In this document: positions 24,261-38,508 of the stretch, in pieces
Position numbering within the stretch: the first letter of the stretch is position 1
Layout of the letters: each line of letters opens with the position of its first letter
Source of the DNA: Crotophaga sulcirostris
Taxonomy: Eukaryota > Chordata > Aves > Cuculiformes > Crotophagidae
Assembly (NCBI GenBank): GCA_013397455.1
Contig: VYZB01000388.1
Coordinates: 128,309 to 192,308 of the forward strand
Direction of reading: 5' to 3'
Length of the DNA: 64,000 nt
Program-made: the position numbers and the translations under genes
The notes under the pieces: model-generated
What the model was told of the DNA's origin: nothing
Database searches by the model: none
What the model saw: only the letters and a program-made list of their open reading frames with translations

Positions 24261-27200
24261 CCCATGATGAATCTTCCTCCTTCTGCAGTCCCCTGTCTGC
24301 TCTGGTGACCACCACCATCTACTTTCCACAATGCATGGGGCAGGGGGGGACCGCAGAAAACTGTTGCAAGGCTTTCACAGCCATGAGTAGCCCTCAGAGC
24401 ACTTCCGTTCCTGCCCATGGAGCAAGGGAGTGTCCAGAGAAACAATACTCTGTGCACTTTGAATTAAGTTAGCATCACAACCTGTCTGCACAAATGTTGC
24501 CCACGTGATTTCAATCCCAGATTTCTGAACTTTTCAAGTACTTGACTCCATAACCATTAAAAAGTTTTTATGCAGGTTTTTTCTGTGTGTTATGTGTCCT
24601 CATTTAAAGCAATATAGAATACAAGAAGAATGAGTAAGGGAGGAGATAGCTATCTGGGCAATGCCAAGGACTGGAACAAATGCTTTCTCCTTGCTCTTTA
24701 TGTAAGATTATTTGGAGATAAAGGACTTTGGAATGATTGCCAGTAAAGACTCCTCACTCTCAGAAACTCATTGTTGTTGTAAACTGCAGAGTTGAACTAG
24801 CTATTGGTTACTCACAGAAAAGCTTCCTCATGCAAAGTTTTTTATCTATTGGGAGTGAGATAGTTGCTGCAGTTGTTCAGCACAGGCTCCTTCCTAACCC
24901 ATGACGACTGTGAATATGGGAATCAGTGACTCTATTGGACACACAGAGTATGTATGACAGGTTTTGCTCCCTAGAAGAATCCATTTTTTTTCTCTCTTGT
25001 AAGCAGAAATACTTTAAAAAAGTGACATTTCCTCTTCAAGTATTGCCATCACTAGGATGGTCTGGGAAATGCCATTACTAACCTCTACACAAGTCTGTCT
25101 ATCTTCCTCCCAGTAGGACTCAGTCCCATACGTAAGCTAGAGAAGGCCTTTTGGACAGCTGTATGATAGATGGGATATCCTCGTGTCTCTTCTTTCCTTA
25201 CATGAGACCATTTCAGCAGAGGATGGGGCAGCAGTGTTATCCACCTTGCTTATACTCCTGTGCACTGAGATAACTTCACCAGCTCATTATACCAGTTTCA
25301 GTGAAGATACATGTAACTAGAATGGCACGGAACCAAATAACAGAGAGGCCAAAACCTGGCACAGAAAGACTAGCTGTTGTGAAATTCACTAAAATAACAG
25401 ACTCAAACTCCAGCTGGGTCATCCTTAAAATTTTCTTTTCTGGTTTCTTTTTCATTAGCTTTTAGGCTCAGAATATCTGTGCCTTCCTGCTCCCCATACT
25501 ACCCCTATCTACCTTTGTTTTCTTAGAAGTACCTTCTGAGACTTACACTTTTCTCTTTGTGCTGTGTTGTTTCCCCCTCTCCCACTCCAGAATCCATGGG
25601 ACATACTCAGCTAGCTATTTTAAGGGTCCTATGCATTGGAAAGTCATTGTGGGGCACACTATATTGAGACAAAAGTGAAAACAACACACTTTCTGGAGGA
25701 TTATTTACAGTTAGCAGAGGGCGTGCACATCCAGGTTAATCCAGCAACAATCCCACTTATTCTGAGCCATTCCACTTCTTGTCAAAAAGTTCCTGTTGAG
25801 TGTCAGCCGCATCATTGAAGATGTATTATCATACATGGGAGATTTTTTCACATTTTTTCTACCTGAAACAGGCAGCTCTTATTTCCTATACAATATTCAG
25901 CCTCTTCATTCTCTTTCTAGAAGCTCCTTAAAAGCCCTGACCAACAGTTTTTCACAATGTTGAAAATGACGTGCCCTTAGCCTAGATTTTCTTGTTGTAT
26001 ATCTGTTCTGACAGTCTGCAATATACTGACAGGTAAGCTTGATACTTGAGTTTTCTGGCATGGCCTCTCCACAGGTATTTCTGTGTGATGTTTCTATCGT
26101 ATTTCACATGGCTAGATAATAATAGCCATAAAGATAATAATGCAAATAGCAGGAATAATGATAACTATAAGGTGAGTGGTAAAATTACTCTTGAAATCAG
26201 TCTTAAATTTGAACAAAATGTAGTATTATCCCTTCTGGAGAAGCCAGAAGCACTCTCCTCTTGCAGGATGAAAGGAGCTGAGGAATGTGCTGGCTGGCAC
26301 TGCATCCCTGTCCTCTTGAGCCTTTAATAGGTTTCCTGCTCCCGTAGGTTCAAAGAGCAATTACAGTCTCCGGCAAAAGTACAGCAAATGGAAAACAGAT
26401 TCTTTGGCTCTCACTAAAATGCCAAGAGAATAAGTAACCAAAAGGTGGAGGACTCGAAGTCACTTCATTGCAGCAGTTTACTGAGCTGAAGGGAAATTTC
26501 CCTCACTTCACCTCCACATCCAGAAGAAGTCCCTACCATGGGAGATGGGTGGTAGGAACCCAGTGACAAAGCTGTGCTCACACCCATCTCCCTGGAGGGG
26601 CTTACACTCAAGGACAGAGATGACACTGGACTGCTGGGAACTGCCTCTGGTGTCCAGCTCCTTCCCCTGTTTGTTGGGGTATTATTTTGTGCCTTTGAAT
26701 TGGCTGTCAGAGAGGAAAAAAAACAAGGTCTGCAGAGATGGGAGGGCAGCTTCTTTCACTGCTGTGAGTCATCATAAGGGTATACAGAGGTATATACCCA
26801 GTAAAGACAGCTGGATAAACAGAAATAGGGCCTGGCTGAGGAACCAGCCTTGGTTATCACCAGCCTGGCAGTGACAGCACTTGCTAGCTCATCCAGGGAA
26901 AACAGGCACATGCCCTGTGCAGAGGGGCAAAGCTGTGAAGGCAGGTGATGGAATATGGAGGGAAAAGGCCCTCAGACTCAGGATAATTATTCCAGAGAGC
27001 TACTGGATATATGTGGCACAGGGGGTTAATACTCTGGTATTTCATCAAGAGAGACTTGTGGGCATGAGTGCTGTGAGCTGCATACTAATCTCTTGTGAAG
27101 ATCTGCGTAGGCCACACAAGATGTCCTCCACCAGGGCAGCATCGCCCAAGCGTTTTTCTCAGGGATCTGCGCATTGAAACACTTAAGGTTGAAATGAAAT

Positions 27201-28589
27201 CCACAGGTACAGCAGGACTGGATTTAGGAACATAAGAGCACGGGTTTTTTTTCAGATCATGGCCTTGATATAATAAAAAATATGTGTAGTGAGTCCACTG
27301 TTCATTAACAGATGGTAGCATTAAGTACATTGCATAAAAGGCAGCTTTGCATAGTTCTCTCTTATGCCCAGCTCTAGGAAATGTATTCCCGCAATCAGTA
27401 ACACCTGCAGAATTAACACACCACAGCACTGGCATGTTGTGAGAGTGGCTTTGCTTCCTCTCTTCCCTCTCTAAGAGCTATTGCTTTACCAGTAGGTTTC
27501 TGATTTGGTATTCTGTAAACTATGCCATACAGGGGAAACTAAATAAGCCTCTCTGAAGTGAAAAGCCCTTCAAGTTGTTTTGCATCATGTTTCATTTCCA
27601 CCTCAGATTACTTGAGATTAAATCCTATCACGGATGGCAGAGAAAAATAACTAATAAGTCTGAGCATCAGCAATAATACCAACTTTGTGCTCAAACAAGG
27701 ATGTTCAGTATCCAGTGATGGTACAAGTAGGTCACCCAGCTGGCTTAGCAACCAGAGAAACTTCTCCATTAGATATTACTTTTGGCTGTAAAAGTACTGT
27801 TCAGTCATACCACATACATATGGGATGTAGCTCAACGCTGCAGTTTCTCAGGTGTAGAGAGGAAACTGTATCCTTATAATTACACAGTTGTGATGTAATA
27901 ATTATTAAGGATTTCCTTGGTCATCTTATATTGCAAATTGATGCTTCCTCTAGCTTTCCTTACTGTCTACAGAGGAAAAAGGAATCCATTCTCTCCGTAC
28001 CATATGGATGTGCAATTCCTCTTAATCTAACAGGAACCAAAAAGAAATTGAACCCAAAAGAGGAGTGGTGAGGAGGAGATGAGTGAACGAATAAAAGGCA
28101 CCTTATAAAAGCATTGTCCTGCATGCGTGAGGTGTTTTTCATCTCTGACCTCCTCCTAACAGATGTGCTACAAACATAGAGTTTGGATACCAAACATCTG
28201 AATCCAGAGCTATGCACATTGGGGCACAGAATGTTTTAGGTTTGGACCCGTCTTTTCACACCAGGAAGCAGGACTTGCAACCAAAGCAAAATTAAAGACT
28301 GATCAATTTAATTTGCTCACCTTTTTGAAACTCTGAATCTGTCTGGGTTGCGGTGAGAAAGCTGTTATAATTAAATGTTATGACAACATTCCAAGTAGTT
28401 TTTTTCCTAGAAGAGGATGTTTTGAGTTAATAGATTTGGACAACATTGGGAAAGTGGCCTTTTCCCACTACAGTTTGTCTGGGTCTGTAGACACAAGCTA
28501 TGAGTATCAGCTTCAATGTTTCTCTACACCAGGCCTCATCCCTTCTCAGGGTGTTCCCTGCATCCCTACATGCTGTGGGTGAACTGGAT

Positions 28590-29270
28590 GAGTAACAGCC
28601 CTACTGAAAAGTATCAGGAGGTTACTATGGATGTGAGACTGAAGGAGCTGATAGTATATAGTCACTGTAATGCAGCTATGTTCTATATTAGATTAGGAGG
28701 AGCATGGCTGGCAGATGTAGGAAAGACATTTTCCCGGCTCCCTAACACTGGTGAGGCTGTTTATGATGTACTGTCCAGTCTGGAGCTTCTCCTTTCCAGA
28801 GGGATGTGAAGAAACTGAAGAGTGTCCAGCAGAAAGCTATCACAATGGTTCGAGGCCTGAAGTGCATGATTAGCAAGGGTGTGTTTAAGCATCTTGGTTT
28901 CTTTAGGCATGTGAAGGGAAGGCTAATCTAATAGCCTGCAATTACCTGAAGGGTAATTACAAACATAACAGATCTACATTCTCTTCAGTAGTGTCAGATG
29001 ATACAACATGGAACAACAGCCACAAATTGTGGCCTGGAACATTGAGCTGGACATTAAGAAAATATTTCCTATAAGGGCAAAGCAGTATTGGAACACACAA
29101 CTGACAGAGGTTGTAGTATATCCAATTTAGGCAATTTTCAGGACTCAACTATTCAAAGTTAGGGCTGACCTAATGATGTGCTGGCAATAGTACTTCTGCG
29201 AATAAGTGGGTGGACTAGATGACTTCTACAGCTGTTTCAGTCACAATATCTATTGTTCTGTGATTCTTTA
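28590..29270 (+). mobile_element. CR1 LINE, 3'-end fragment
   Basis: This is a degraded 3' end of a CR1 non-LTR retrotransposon. Translating around 28775-28870 gives VQSGASPFQRDVKKLKSVQQ followed by KAITMVRGLK, the CR1 ORF2 C-terminal pattern VQFWAPxxKKDxxLLERVQ. Further on, NNSHKL and WTLRKYFL match the HKLKHRKF / NMRKNFF segment. Upstream, GCATGGCTGGCAGATGTAGG and TGGTGAGGCTGTTTATGATG match the preceding CR1 DNA. The element ends with GGGTGGACTAGATGACTTCT and ATTGTTCTGTGATTCTTT, the classic CR1 3' terminus (WGGACTAGATGA, then ATTCTRTG repeats). The frame is interrupted by stops and shifts. As expected for CR1, it is 5'-truncated and has no poly(A). The 5' limit near 28590 is approximate. 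Confidence 0.9.
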
Positions 29271-30242
29271 CAGTCACTAGTCAGTGGATTTGACAAGGGG
29301 ATTTCCCAAAGTTCACTGCCAGATAGACTCATGTCCTAGCAGACTTGCATCATCGCATGTCTGACATCCATTTTTTCTCTAGAATACAGTGAGTAGCATC
29401 ATAATTGGGTTTCCTTATGCCAAGCGCTATGATTCTCATTTATTTTGCTGGCTATATGTTGGTTGTTGATCATGCTTGGATAGAACTTGAGTGTGAGATG
29501 TGTGCTTATTGGGAGTAATATTGGGATCGGCTGCACAATCAACCTCTTTTCTTTAAATGGTCCTTAGTCAGAGAGAGCCTCAGCAGGAAGTAACACGGGG
29601 TTTTAAAAGTTTATACTTAAGATAGGTCATGAAAGCAAGCTCAGACTCATTCTTGATAGTCAGAGACATCTTTTGGATTTTCTCCTTGGTCCTTAGAAGC
29701 TATGAAGACATTTTCAGAGGTATCCAGCCACAATGAAGAGATATTGCCCAAAAAATCCTGAAGCAAAAGGCTAATTTGCTTTCAATAATACTTTGTCATC
29801 TAAAACATCTCTGGAAGCCCATGCCTATGTCCCAGGTGTACGTATTTTATGATATATCATATGAGACAAAATGCACTTATTCAGGCGGCAGGAATACAAG
29901 AATCATTCCTTTGCTCTGACAGCTAAAATGCTAATGCTGTGTCCTCTATTTACCAGTCTAGTGTCTTTATCACAGAGCAGTATCCCTTGAGAATCCTGGC
30001 TGTGTACACAGAACGATGACGAAAAGCCGACTATGTCTAAATCTGGTAACAGCCAGATCACAGCCCACATTTCAGCCAATGATCCTTTAGGCTTAAAAGG
30101 GTGAGTGGTACCAAGGAAAATCCCAAGCCCAAAATGTTGCATTTTTACAAAGAATGCAATAGTTTTACTCCACTGTTTATGGCTAATGAATCATAAGCAC
30201 TCAGAGAACCGCTAGTTAATTTGTAATAATATTTGTGAATCA

Positions 30243-30385
30243 GAAGAGGGACAGTCTTGTGGTTAAGCTGGACTGACATTCAGGATGTCTGGGTCCAATT
30301 CCTAGTCTAGCATAGATTTTCCTTTGTAAGCATTGGCAGGCTGCTTAATCTCTCATCCTCAGTTTCTTGCCTATGAATTTTTTCC
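30243..30385 (+). repeat. MIR-type SINE fragment
   Basis: The sequence runs GAAGAGGGACAGTCTTGTGG, TTAAGCTGGACTGACATTCA, GGATGTCTGGGTCCAATTCC, then GCTGCTTAATCTCTCATCCT and CAGTTTCTTGCCTATGAA. This is the tRNA-derived head (GTAGTCTAGTGGTTAGAGCA, GGACTGGAAGTCAGGA, CTGGGTTCTAGTCCTGGC) followed by the core of a MIR in correct order and sense orientation. The tRNA-like head no longer forms a functional tRNA. Confidence 0.7.
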
Positions 30386-33300
30386 TTTCTTCGACTTTTT
30401 TGGCTGTCTGATCTGTTTTAGTTCTGAAGTATTTCTGTAGTTTCTGACATCCAGGAAAGTACAGAATAACATGTACAATGTAACAAATTGTGCTGCAAAT
30501 ATCTCTAAAATAGCCCATAGGCTGGATGTGTTCAATCCAGCAAGCTACCAAACATAGATTTGAAGAAATCAGCCTGGACAAGTCAATGCTTAGCAAACAC
30601 AGAGGCTACATTCAAAAGTAATTGTCTATAATGAATTCCGTTAAATGTCTTCTGCTGCTGTTACCACTGAAACCAGTACCAGCACAGACATCTTTACTAC
30701 TATTTCATGCAAACATATTTGAAGTGATGGTACAGGTTTCCATTAGTATTTATAATGCCTGCACTGTAGGAAAAACCCCAAGTATCTGGGTTTTTCTGAC
30801 CACCAAATGTGAAACAGGAATTTTGTGTTTGATTTTTTAAAATATTCCTTACAAATTGCAACATTCAAATGCTTATCACTGATGTCTCCCAGGGCTGATA
30901 CCTCCGACTTTCAACACAGAACATAGTTTCAAAATTGAGCCTACAGCTGATTAGATTGCTTTCTAGCCTGAAATTTTCAGAGGTTGATTGAAATGTCAAG
31001 AAGACAAAAACAAATGTGGACGTAATTATCTCTGTCTTGCTGCCTAATTTCAGAAGAACTCTCTTGGCACGAGTCGGTCTAGATTGAAAGAAATAAAATC
31101 AAGTACAAGTAGGTAACATTTTATTCACTTGTCTCTTTGGGCCCTAAACTGGAAAGAGATGGATCCCAGGGCATTAGAATTAAACCAGTATTTTTTTCTT
31201 CTATCAACAGAGTTCCACATCCTTACAAACATGTTAAAAGCTGTCCCAAAAGTGTAAAACACAAATATATATACAGAAAGGGGATTTAATTCATAAATAA
31301 TGCCAGGCTCATGTATGTGCCTGGAATCAGGGAAGGTGGATGCCTACAGAAGTGGGTAAAATACCCTGAGAGGAAAAAGCTGACAAAAAGCGTTTCTGGA
31401 TTCCTATCAGAAATTCAATAATTGGGGGAAAGCCCATGATACGAGTTTTCACACTAGGCAACAGAAGACAAATGTTCACTAAATCTAGTAATGCAGTCAG
31501 GTGAATTCGCTTTTTCCCTCATTTAAAACAATCTTTGTGCCAGCCAAGAGTCTTTCATTCTTACCTGGGTGAAGTTGTGAGTTGGAGTTAGTGGGACAGT
31601 GTCTGTTCTGGGAAAGTGCATGAGCTGGAAAGATCAAGAACAGTACAAAAGGACAGCAGGACCAGAGAACACAGTGGAGCTTTGCCCTCTACAGAAGATA
31701 GTAACGACTGATTGGAAAATAGCTGCATATGCATTGGCTCTGCCTGCAACACATAGCGATACTGTGCTATGGACTTGTCATAATGCTGGTCATTGGGCCC
31801 AGCAAATTGCAGCTTTTCATTATATTAAATTCTGAATGCAGTACTGCTACCAAATTCAGGAGTCTGCTTTTCACATAGTTCTGCCTGTGTAGTTATAAAC
31901 CAGAAATCCTGCAGGACAAAGGAGCAAGACACTAGGGAAGTTTTTCAAAATTAGTGGCAGGAGGTGATGGACTCAATGAGTTCCCTAAGACTTGCTGAAA
32001 GGGTGTGAGGAACACTTATAGAGCCTGTAACAGAGCATGCTCAACTCTGAAAAAGCTTAGGGATAACAGAGCCTCTGCAATTTCCCAAAATTTACCAAAA
32101 TCTCTAAGGACCTATCAGTTGGCCAGCCTTCTACATCTTATGAGCTGATGAGGATTTTTTCCCCCCGAAGTCTCTACAAGCCATTAAGAAGGTAACTACT
32201 CCTTGAAAGTACCATTCTTCCCCCTTGTTTAGTTATATTCAGAAATGAATCAGGTTCTCAGAGAAAAAAAATCAGTTTGAAGAGAAGATAAGGTCATATA
32301 ACCCTGCTGCATGATTCTGGGCTGGCAGCAAAATGGTACAGCTCAGTTCTAAGGCTTTAACAAACACCAGCTGAATCTCCCACCTCAAAACATAGGAAAA
32401 CAAGAACTGATGGGCTCATCTGAGAGCTCAGACTCCCTGCTGCCATATGGTGAGTCTAATGACTTACCAAAACAGCGCATTGTTGAAGAAAGGGAAGACA
32501 GTAAAAATAAACAGAATAATGTACTGTCAGAACAATGTAGCTTAAGAGCTAGACTAATCAATTAGCCGTTTCCTATGACACAACTGCCATTTCAAGCCCT
32601 CTCAGGTTTTGATGATGCAAGAGACATCTACTTGCAGCTTCTGCGGGCCTGTGCCTGAGACTGTCACAGCTTGGTGGCAAGGCTTGACCCCAGCTTCAGC
32701 AGACCACACAACCTGTCCAAGCCCCTTCTACCAGTCACTCTTAGCCTGTTAACTATCCCTACAGGTTACTGCACCTGGCCACTTGCATTGACTTCAACAG
32801 CCACTTCTATTCTTCATTAACATCTGTTTTAACAAGAGCATGCACAGCTCAGAGACAGATACATAATGCCATTTTGTCCAAAGAAAAGTTTTTTAGACAA
32901 CGTATTCTAATCCATCTTTTAGACTGGATTTTCATTGCTCAAGAGTAACCAGCTACTGCCTAAGATAAGGGTGTTGCAACTCTTCCTGTGCACATTTAGG
33001 TACCACCAGTTTGTCCATCTTATCACGCATAAATAAAAGCTGTAATAAACCCCCTTTATATTAGAAACTTTTTTTTTTTCAACTTAACTACTCTCATGGT
33101 AAAACCAAATGTGGCAGCTGAACAGGCTCAAGCTGACTCCTTTTCGGAGTCAAGATGGTGAGAGGGGACACTGCCCTCACTAGACCCCCCTTCTCCTTGG
33201 GAGATGCTGAGACAAGCTCACTATCCCCTTTGAACTTCAACTATTCAGTTCACAAATGAAACTCTGCTTCAGAAGTTAAAGACTGGCAGTTGCTGATATT

Positions 33301-35234
33301 ACATTACAAGCAAACTCTATCCTGTTAATCTCCATTGTGGAAAATAATGACAGCAGTTACATTATATGACACTTCTTGGGAAATGGGCAGAGGACAAGCA
33401 CTGCTTTTTGCAAACTTCTGTGCTTGTACCAGCATTTGGAAACCAAGGCTGGCTTCAAGCATGAGGCTTTGCTCCCATTATTCCTAGGCTGACCGCTTTT
33501 GTTCCCTACTTGATTTTAAGTGTGATTACTCGGATATTAGAAGGTCATGGAAGATAAACAGATACAATAGAGGGCCAAGGTAGGCAACAGCCTCACCCAG
33601 ATAATGACCAGCCATCAGAAGTTAGTCTCTGTCAAAGGAGCATTGTTTTGACTCATGCCCTGAAGTACACTGTGGCAGTCTGGTTAGGGGCAGGCCCTCA
33701 TCCTGCCTTGAATGTAAACATGTATGAGATTTCTTTTACCACATGTTTTGGGAAGCATGAACAGCTCTTGGCAAGGAAAAGATGACTGAGAGGCTGCTGG
33801 CCTGCTTCTTGAACTGATGTCATCTTACAGCCGGACTAGAGCTCTGGGTGCACGCACTTAGTCACACATACACACAGCTACCAGTCACCAAACTTTTGTT
33901 ATGGCTAAAAAATTAAATTAGTTATTTTTGGCTGGAGAGTTCTCCATCCCTCTCAGACTTGCTACATATCTTTCTGGCTCCAGCTAGCAAGTCAGCCACT
34001 CCCTCTGGAACACCTGACATCCAAGCACCAGGATAAATCTGTCAGGGAGCAGCAAGAGTAGGGCTGCATCTTAAAGGGAGGTGAGCCAGGAGCCAATGGG
34101 GAGCCTTGCCAGCCACATCTCAGTGCTGGATAGAGGTGAACAAAACAGACCCAGAGGTGACAGCCAGTTCCATCCGAAAGTTCCAAGTCAAAATGCAGTA
34201 TAATAGTGATGAGACAGGTCTGAGGTCAAGCCAGGAAGTTAATCAGTAGGTCAGGAACAGGATCAGTTCCAGTGATCATCCGGCAGGTCCACCAGGACAA
34301 ATTTCAAGCCAGGAAGCCTATCCATGAGTTGAGGTCCAGTTCAATGGGCTCCATAGGCAGGCAGGGGCTTGGCTGTATGGAAGACCAACATACCTCCAGC
34401 ATAGCTCAAGCAAAGAGTGAATGCCCAGGGCTTAGTTTAAATAGACCTCCTTAGCCTATGGGTGTGGGACCCAGGTGAGGCTCACAGGGTCATTAGGGCC
34501 ATTAATGAACTGAGAGCTCTGACAAAACCAGAGGCTCCACATAGTCTGGGATCATTTTGTATTTACATGCTGCCTTCCAGGTGTTGACTCCTTACCCATA
34601 TGGTAATTGACATTTCTCCTTCAGCATGATCCACACTTCTAATCATACCTCCCTCCCATCCCTCACTGGGATGATTTTTTTTTCCAAATCCTATTGTAGA
34701 GTTCCCATGGGCTTCGCTCAACCATTTTCCAGTACTTCTCTGTAACTCACATTAGACTTCCAAATGCTTGGGAATAAGTTGCTGGTTTGTGTAACTGAGA
34801 CAGGTTTTTCCCTAGTGTAGGCTCAAAGGAGATACACCTGAATTTATGTCATGCTGCAGTTACATATTTTACTATATTACATTTTCTTTTGTGTGTCCTG
34901 TGGAGGATGTATTAGCTAATAAACTGAGGAACACGAGCAGGCTGAAAACTCTAGGTTTCTTTGGTAACACCAGAATCAGGGTTGCTTGTGCAAATTTATT
35001 TGCTTCCCTTATGCTTATGCATCCTTGATTACTGGATCACATACTGGGGTTTTTTTCACAAGTTTTCGGCATCATTTATTACCCAGTTCTGACTGAACGA
35101 GCTGTTACTGCCTCATGCTATTCAAATGCTGTCCTGAAGTGAGAATTGTTCTTTTACTTACGGGCATTTTAGTGGTTGTCATCGCTGAAGTTTCACAAAC
35201 AATAATCAATGCACACTCAAAACATCTCTTCCAG

Positions 35235-35300
35235 CTAAGGGGAGATTATCAGCCCCATTTTATAGATTTAAAATTGAACTAGTAAGAGATTTAGTTCCAA
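35235..35300 (-). repeat. MIR-type SINE fragment
   Basis: GATTATCAGCCCCATTTTAT, AGATTTAAAATTGAACTAGT and AAGAGATTTAGTT correspond to the reverse complement of the MIR core (TTATCCCCATTTTACAGATG, AGGAAACTGAGGC, AGAGGTTAAGTGACTT). The copy is short and diverged. Confidence 0.5.
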
Positions 35301-38300
35301 AGTATGTACTATATTTGAGTGCCATGAGATACCTTAGACACTGCTTATTTCTGTCTGTGTAGCGCTATTTAGCATTTTATATAATCATAGAGAAGTTTCC
35401 ACTGACTTCAGCTGCAATCATGCCTGCCTGGTACTTGGATTAGCAAAGATAAGGGCTGTTAGGTCGCAGAGACTGACTTCCTGTATTTTACAGACCTATA
35501 TATACATTTCACCCAGTTATCCCTGTAATTAGTCCAATAATTCAGGATTATCCAAAGTATAAAGTAAGTAGACTAGGAAGGCAGCTAGTCTTGATTTGAA
35601 GACCTCAAGGGATAAAGAGCTGATCATTTGCTTGGGTTGATATTTAAGGGGTGATTAATTACACTCACTGTTAAATCTTTATGCCAATTTCCTCATCTGA
35701 ATCTGCCTAGCTTCAACTCACAGACATAAGTTCTTATTTTGCTTTTCTCCACTGGGTTAAGGATTCTTTTTACAGCTGGTATTTACACCTCAGGAACATA
35801 TTTGTAACCTGTATTCAAGTCACATGTCAAAAAGTTTGGTAGGCAACTCACTGTTCTTCAGCTCTTAAATAATCTCAAATGCTCTTTTCCAACCAATTGT
35901 TAAGCTTTTCTTCTTTTTTTATATATAAACACCTATCCAAAATGTCATTCTCAGGAGTTAATTGCAGCAGAATTGAAAAAAATATTCAAGTCAGTTTCCA
36001 GTGTTTCAGACTAAGAAGACCAAAAATTGAGGGACACCACAGTAATTCCTACAGAGAAGTGTGATTTAAAAGATTTTCTCAGAATTTCAGTTGGACTTGG
36101 CACAGTTAGGGACAGAATCCAATTCACTAAGGTGCCTTTCAGCTGTCTTACTCATCAAAGTGCCCTTTCTTTTTCTGCTACTCCCTGACTCATAATTTAT
36201 GCATTTTCCAGCTTTTGGAAGAAATTAAGCAGGGGTCCTGCAAACAACCTCCTCCTTAAGTCTGGATTTAGCTTCAGAGCAGGTCTACCTGGTGGACCCT
36301 TCTGAAGGGGACCTGTGGAAAAAATAACTCACAGTCATGTAATTAAACACTGATTCATAACCCTTATGTACAAGGAAGGAAAATGAAGGTTGTGTTTCCT
36401 AGAGTTTGGATGCTTAACTTTTCGACCTTAATAAAGTTCTTTTAACATGATATATGGGCATGGTGATTCCTAGGATTACCAGAAAGCAAAATGGAAAAAA
36501 AATCCCTCTGGCAGCTATATATTGGCACATGCATGACTCACCAATGTTGGCACTTTGACCTGCACTTAATGAAGAGCTGGCATGTGTTCACATTCATCAC
36601 CTGTGCCCATACGGACATCTTTGTAAATATTTTCTCTTAGGAGAGCTCTGGTAACACTCAGGACATTTAAAATCTTCTTTGGGCTCCGAAGGGAAAAGGT
36701 CACAGTGGAGACAGGCTTTCCTTCCCTGTTCCCCCAAGTTCATGTGTATCTTCATGCTGAGCCAGTCCTATCCTGGCTCCTTAGGCAAGTTTCATTCTCC
36801 ACATGCTGGTTTTAATATCTGTCTTATTTTTCCATGTCTTAAACTGTTTATCTCGCTCACTTAGTTCCAGTGTCTGCCATCAGTGCCACTGGCCTTGGCT
36901 GACCCATCTGGTGCCTTTATCCCTGGCTCTCTGTCCATGCTCTCTCCCCTCCCTGCCAATACTCTGCCTTCCTGCTTATTCCTTCTCTCAGACTCCCTCC
37001 CCAGACACCTGGGTCATTCACAGTGTACCTCTTTATTTCAGACTTTCTCTCTGGCCCATCCCAGCTCTGTGTTTGCACCTTAATCTCTAAGAGATATCTG
37101 CTTTCCATAAGATGCTTGTCCACACCCTGCTGTTCCTTGGCCCATAGTTCCTTGCCCAATCAGTCTATGTCTTCCTCATTGCTGCACATCAGATCACATC
37201 TTTGCTGTCTATCCACACAACCTTTTTGTCCCACTGGGCCCCATAGGTACTGCTTTTAGCTCCCATGTTTATTCAGACCCAGACAAACTTTTACTTCTAG
37301 TTTCTCTCTTCCATAGCAGTCTTCAATCCCAGTGTTATCACTTGACTTTCCGTTGCTCCCTGTCCAAATCCAGTCCTTCTTCCCGGGTCTGGTTCTTGTT
37401 TTTTCTACTTCTGAACCATGGCTTTCACATGCAGTGCTGTAGCCCTGACATTGACCCAGCACAGAGAATGTGGTATGCACACAGGAAGGGACAGATATGC
37501 AAAAACATCACCATGCAGTAACACACCCCATCAGATTTTAATGACCATAAGTAGGTATCTGTCTATGTGACAGCTCTTACCATGTTGTACATGGAAGAGT
37601 TTATTTGCCTTTTACTGAAGGTTTGATTGCTGCAAATTACCACCCCACCCCCATTTATGCAGAGTAAGAATGAACAGGAATAATTGCTATATATCAGTTC
37701 ACACAAAGCAATTTGTTTCCTTACATTGATTTGTCCATGTTTCCACACCCATTGACTCCCTTGTTTCAGCTCAGCACCTACAGCACCTGAGCATGATTGC
37801 AGGGGAAGATCTCAGTGAGCCTCTGCACTTCAACCTGCTCGGAACAAACGCTTTGATAGACTTGGGATAGATCTTTGGCAACCCTGCGCTTAGCAGGTGC
37901 TAACCACAGGTACCAGAAGTTTAAAGGTTGACCAAATTTGCTCAAAATTTCGTAAGGATGAAGAAATCCAAGGACTGCTACATGTCATTGGCTTTTTTTC
38001 ATTGCTGGAGTTATCAGTTTCCTAAAGAAGCAGCTACAGATATTCTTTACTATGGGCAAACCAACAACACATCCTTTCCTTGAGTGTGCAAATGTATATG
38101 TGCAATGGTATTTAGCTTCTTGGTTTACCTGAAATTCTTCATATACTCTTTGTAAGGGAAGCATTTAGGGTGCAATATTCCATCCTGAATGGTCACCGGG
38201 AGGCATTTTTTTCAGAAGGCAAACCAGAATCTTATAATAGGCAGCCTGAATGTCACCACTCCTCTGACAATGTTGCGGTGTTATAGACTACCTTGATCAG

Positions 38301-38465
38301 CAAGAGAGACCTGATGGCGTGTCTGCATAGAACCTGCTCATAGAAAATAGCATAGAAAATACCATTCAAAATATATATATTTACATAGTATAGTCTACAG
38401 AAAAAAAGAGAACAAACTGTAATTGCACCTGTACAATCTCCAACTGAAACCCTTGTGATCTAAAT

Positions 38466-38508
38466 GATAATAATAATAATAATAATAACAACAACAATAA
38501 TAATATAT
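38466..38508. repeat. (TAA)n microsatellite with CAA interruption
   Basis: About eight ATA/TAA units are followed by three ACA/CAA units and then more TAA units, ending in ATATATC. It is a compound trinucleotide microsatellite and probably length-polymorphic. Confidence 0.95.

Larger units (their letters stand above)
9396..28589. other. SYN3 intron 5, unannotated non-coding block
   Basis: About 19 kb of intronic DNA. I find no exon, no tRNA and no intact transposon. Open frames such as 11436-11861, 15818-16141, 17011-17412 and 17932-18366 have unremarkable composition, no domain I recognise and no supporting splice signals. Visible items are a 13-base T run near 13124-13136, a CA microsatellite (16251-16267), a pyrimidine/C-rich tract (18030-18065), a possible MIR piece (24163-24260) and an AT-rich stretch with repeated GATAATAATG-type words at about 26115-26170. 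The block at about 9780-9960 is a visually complex, AT-leaning stretch that could be conserved non-coding DNA. Confidence 0.55.

Noticed and set aside
28220..28260. CACAGAATGTTTTAGGTTTG resembling the reverse-oriented CR1 tail
   Set aside because: Only about 20 bases fit and the following sequence does not continue into the CR1 consensus.
30243..30320. tRNA-like segment
   Set aside because: It is the tRNA-derived head of a MIR SINE. It does not form a full cloverleaf and continues into the MIR core.
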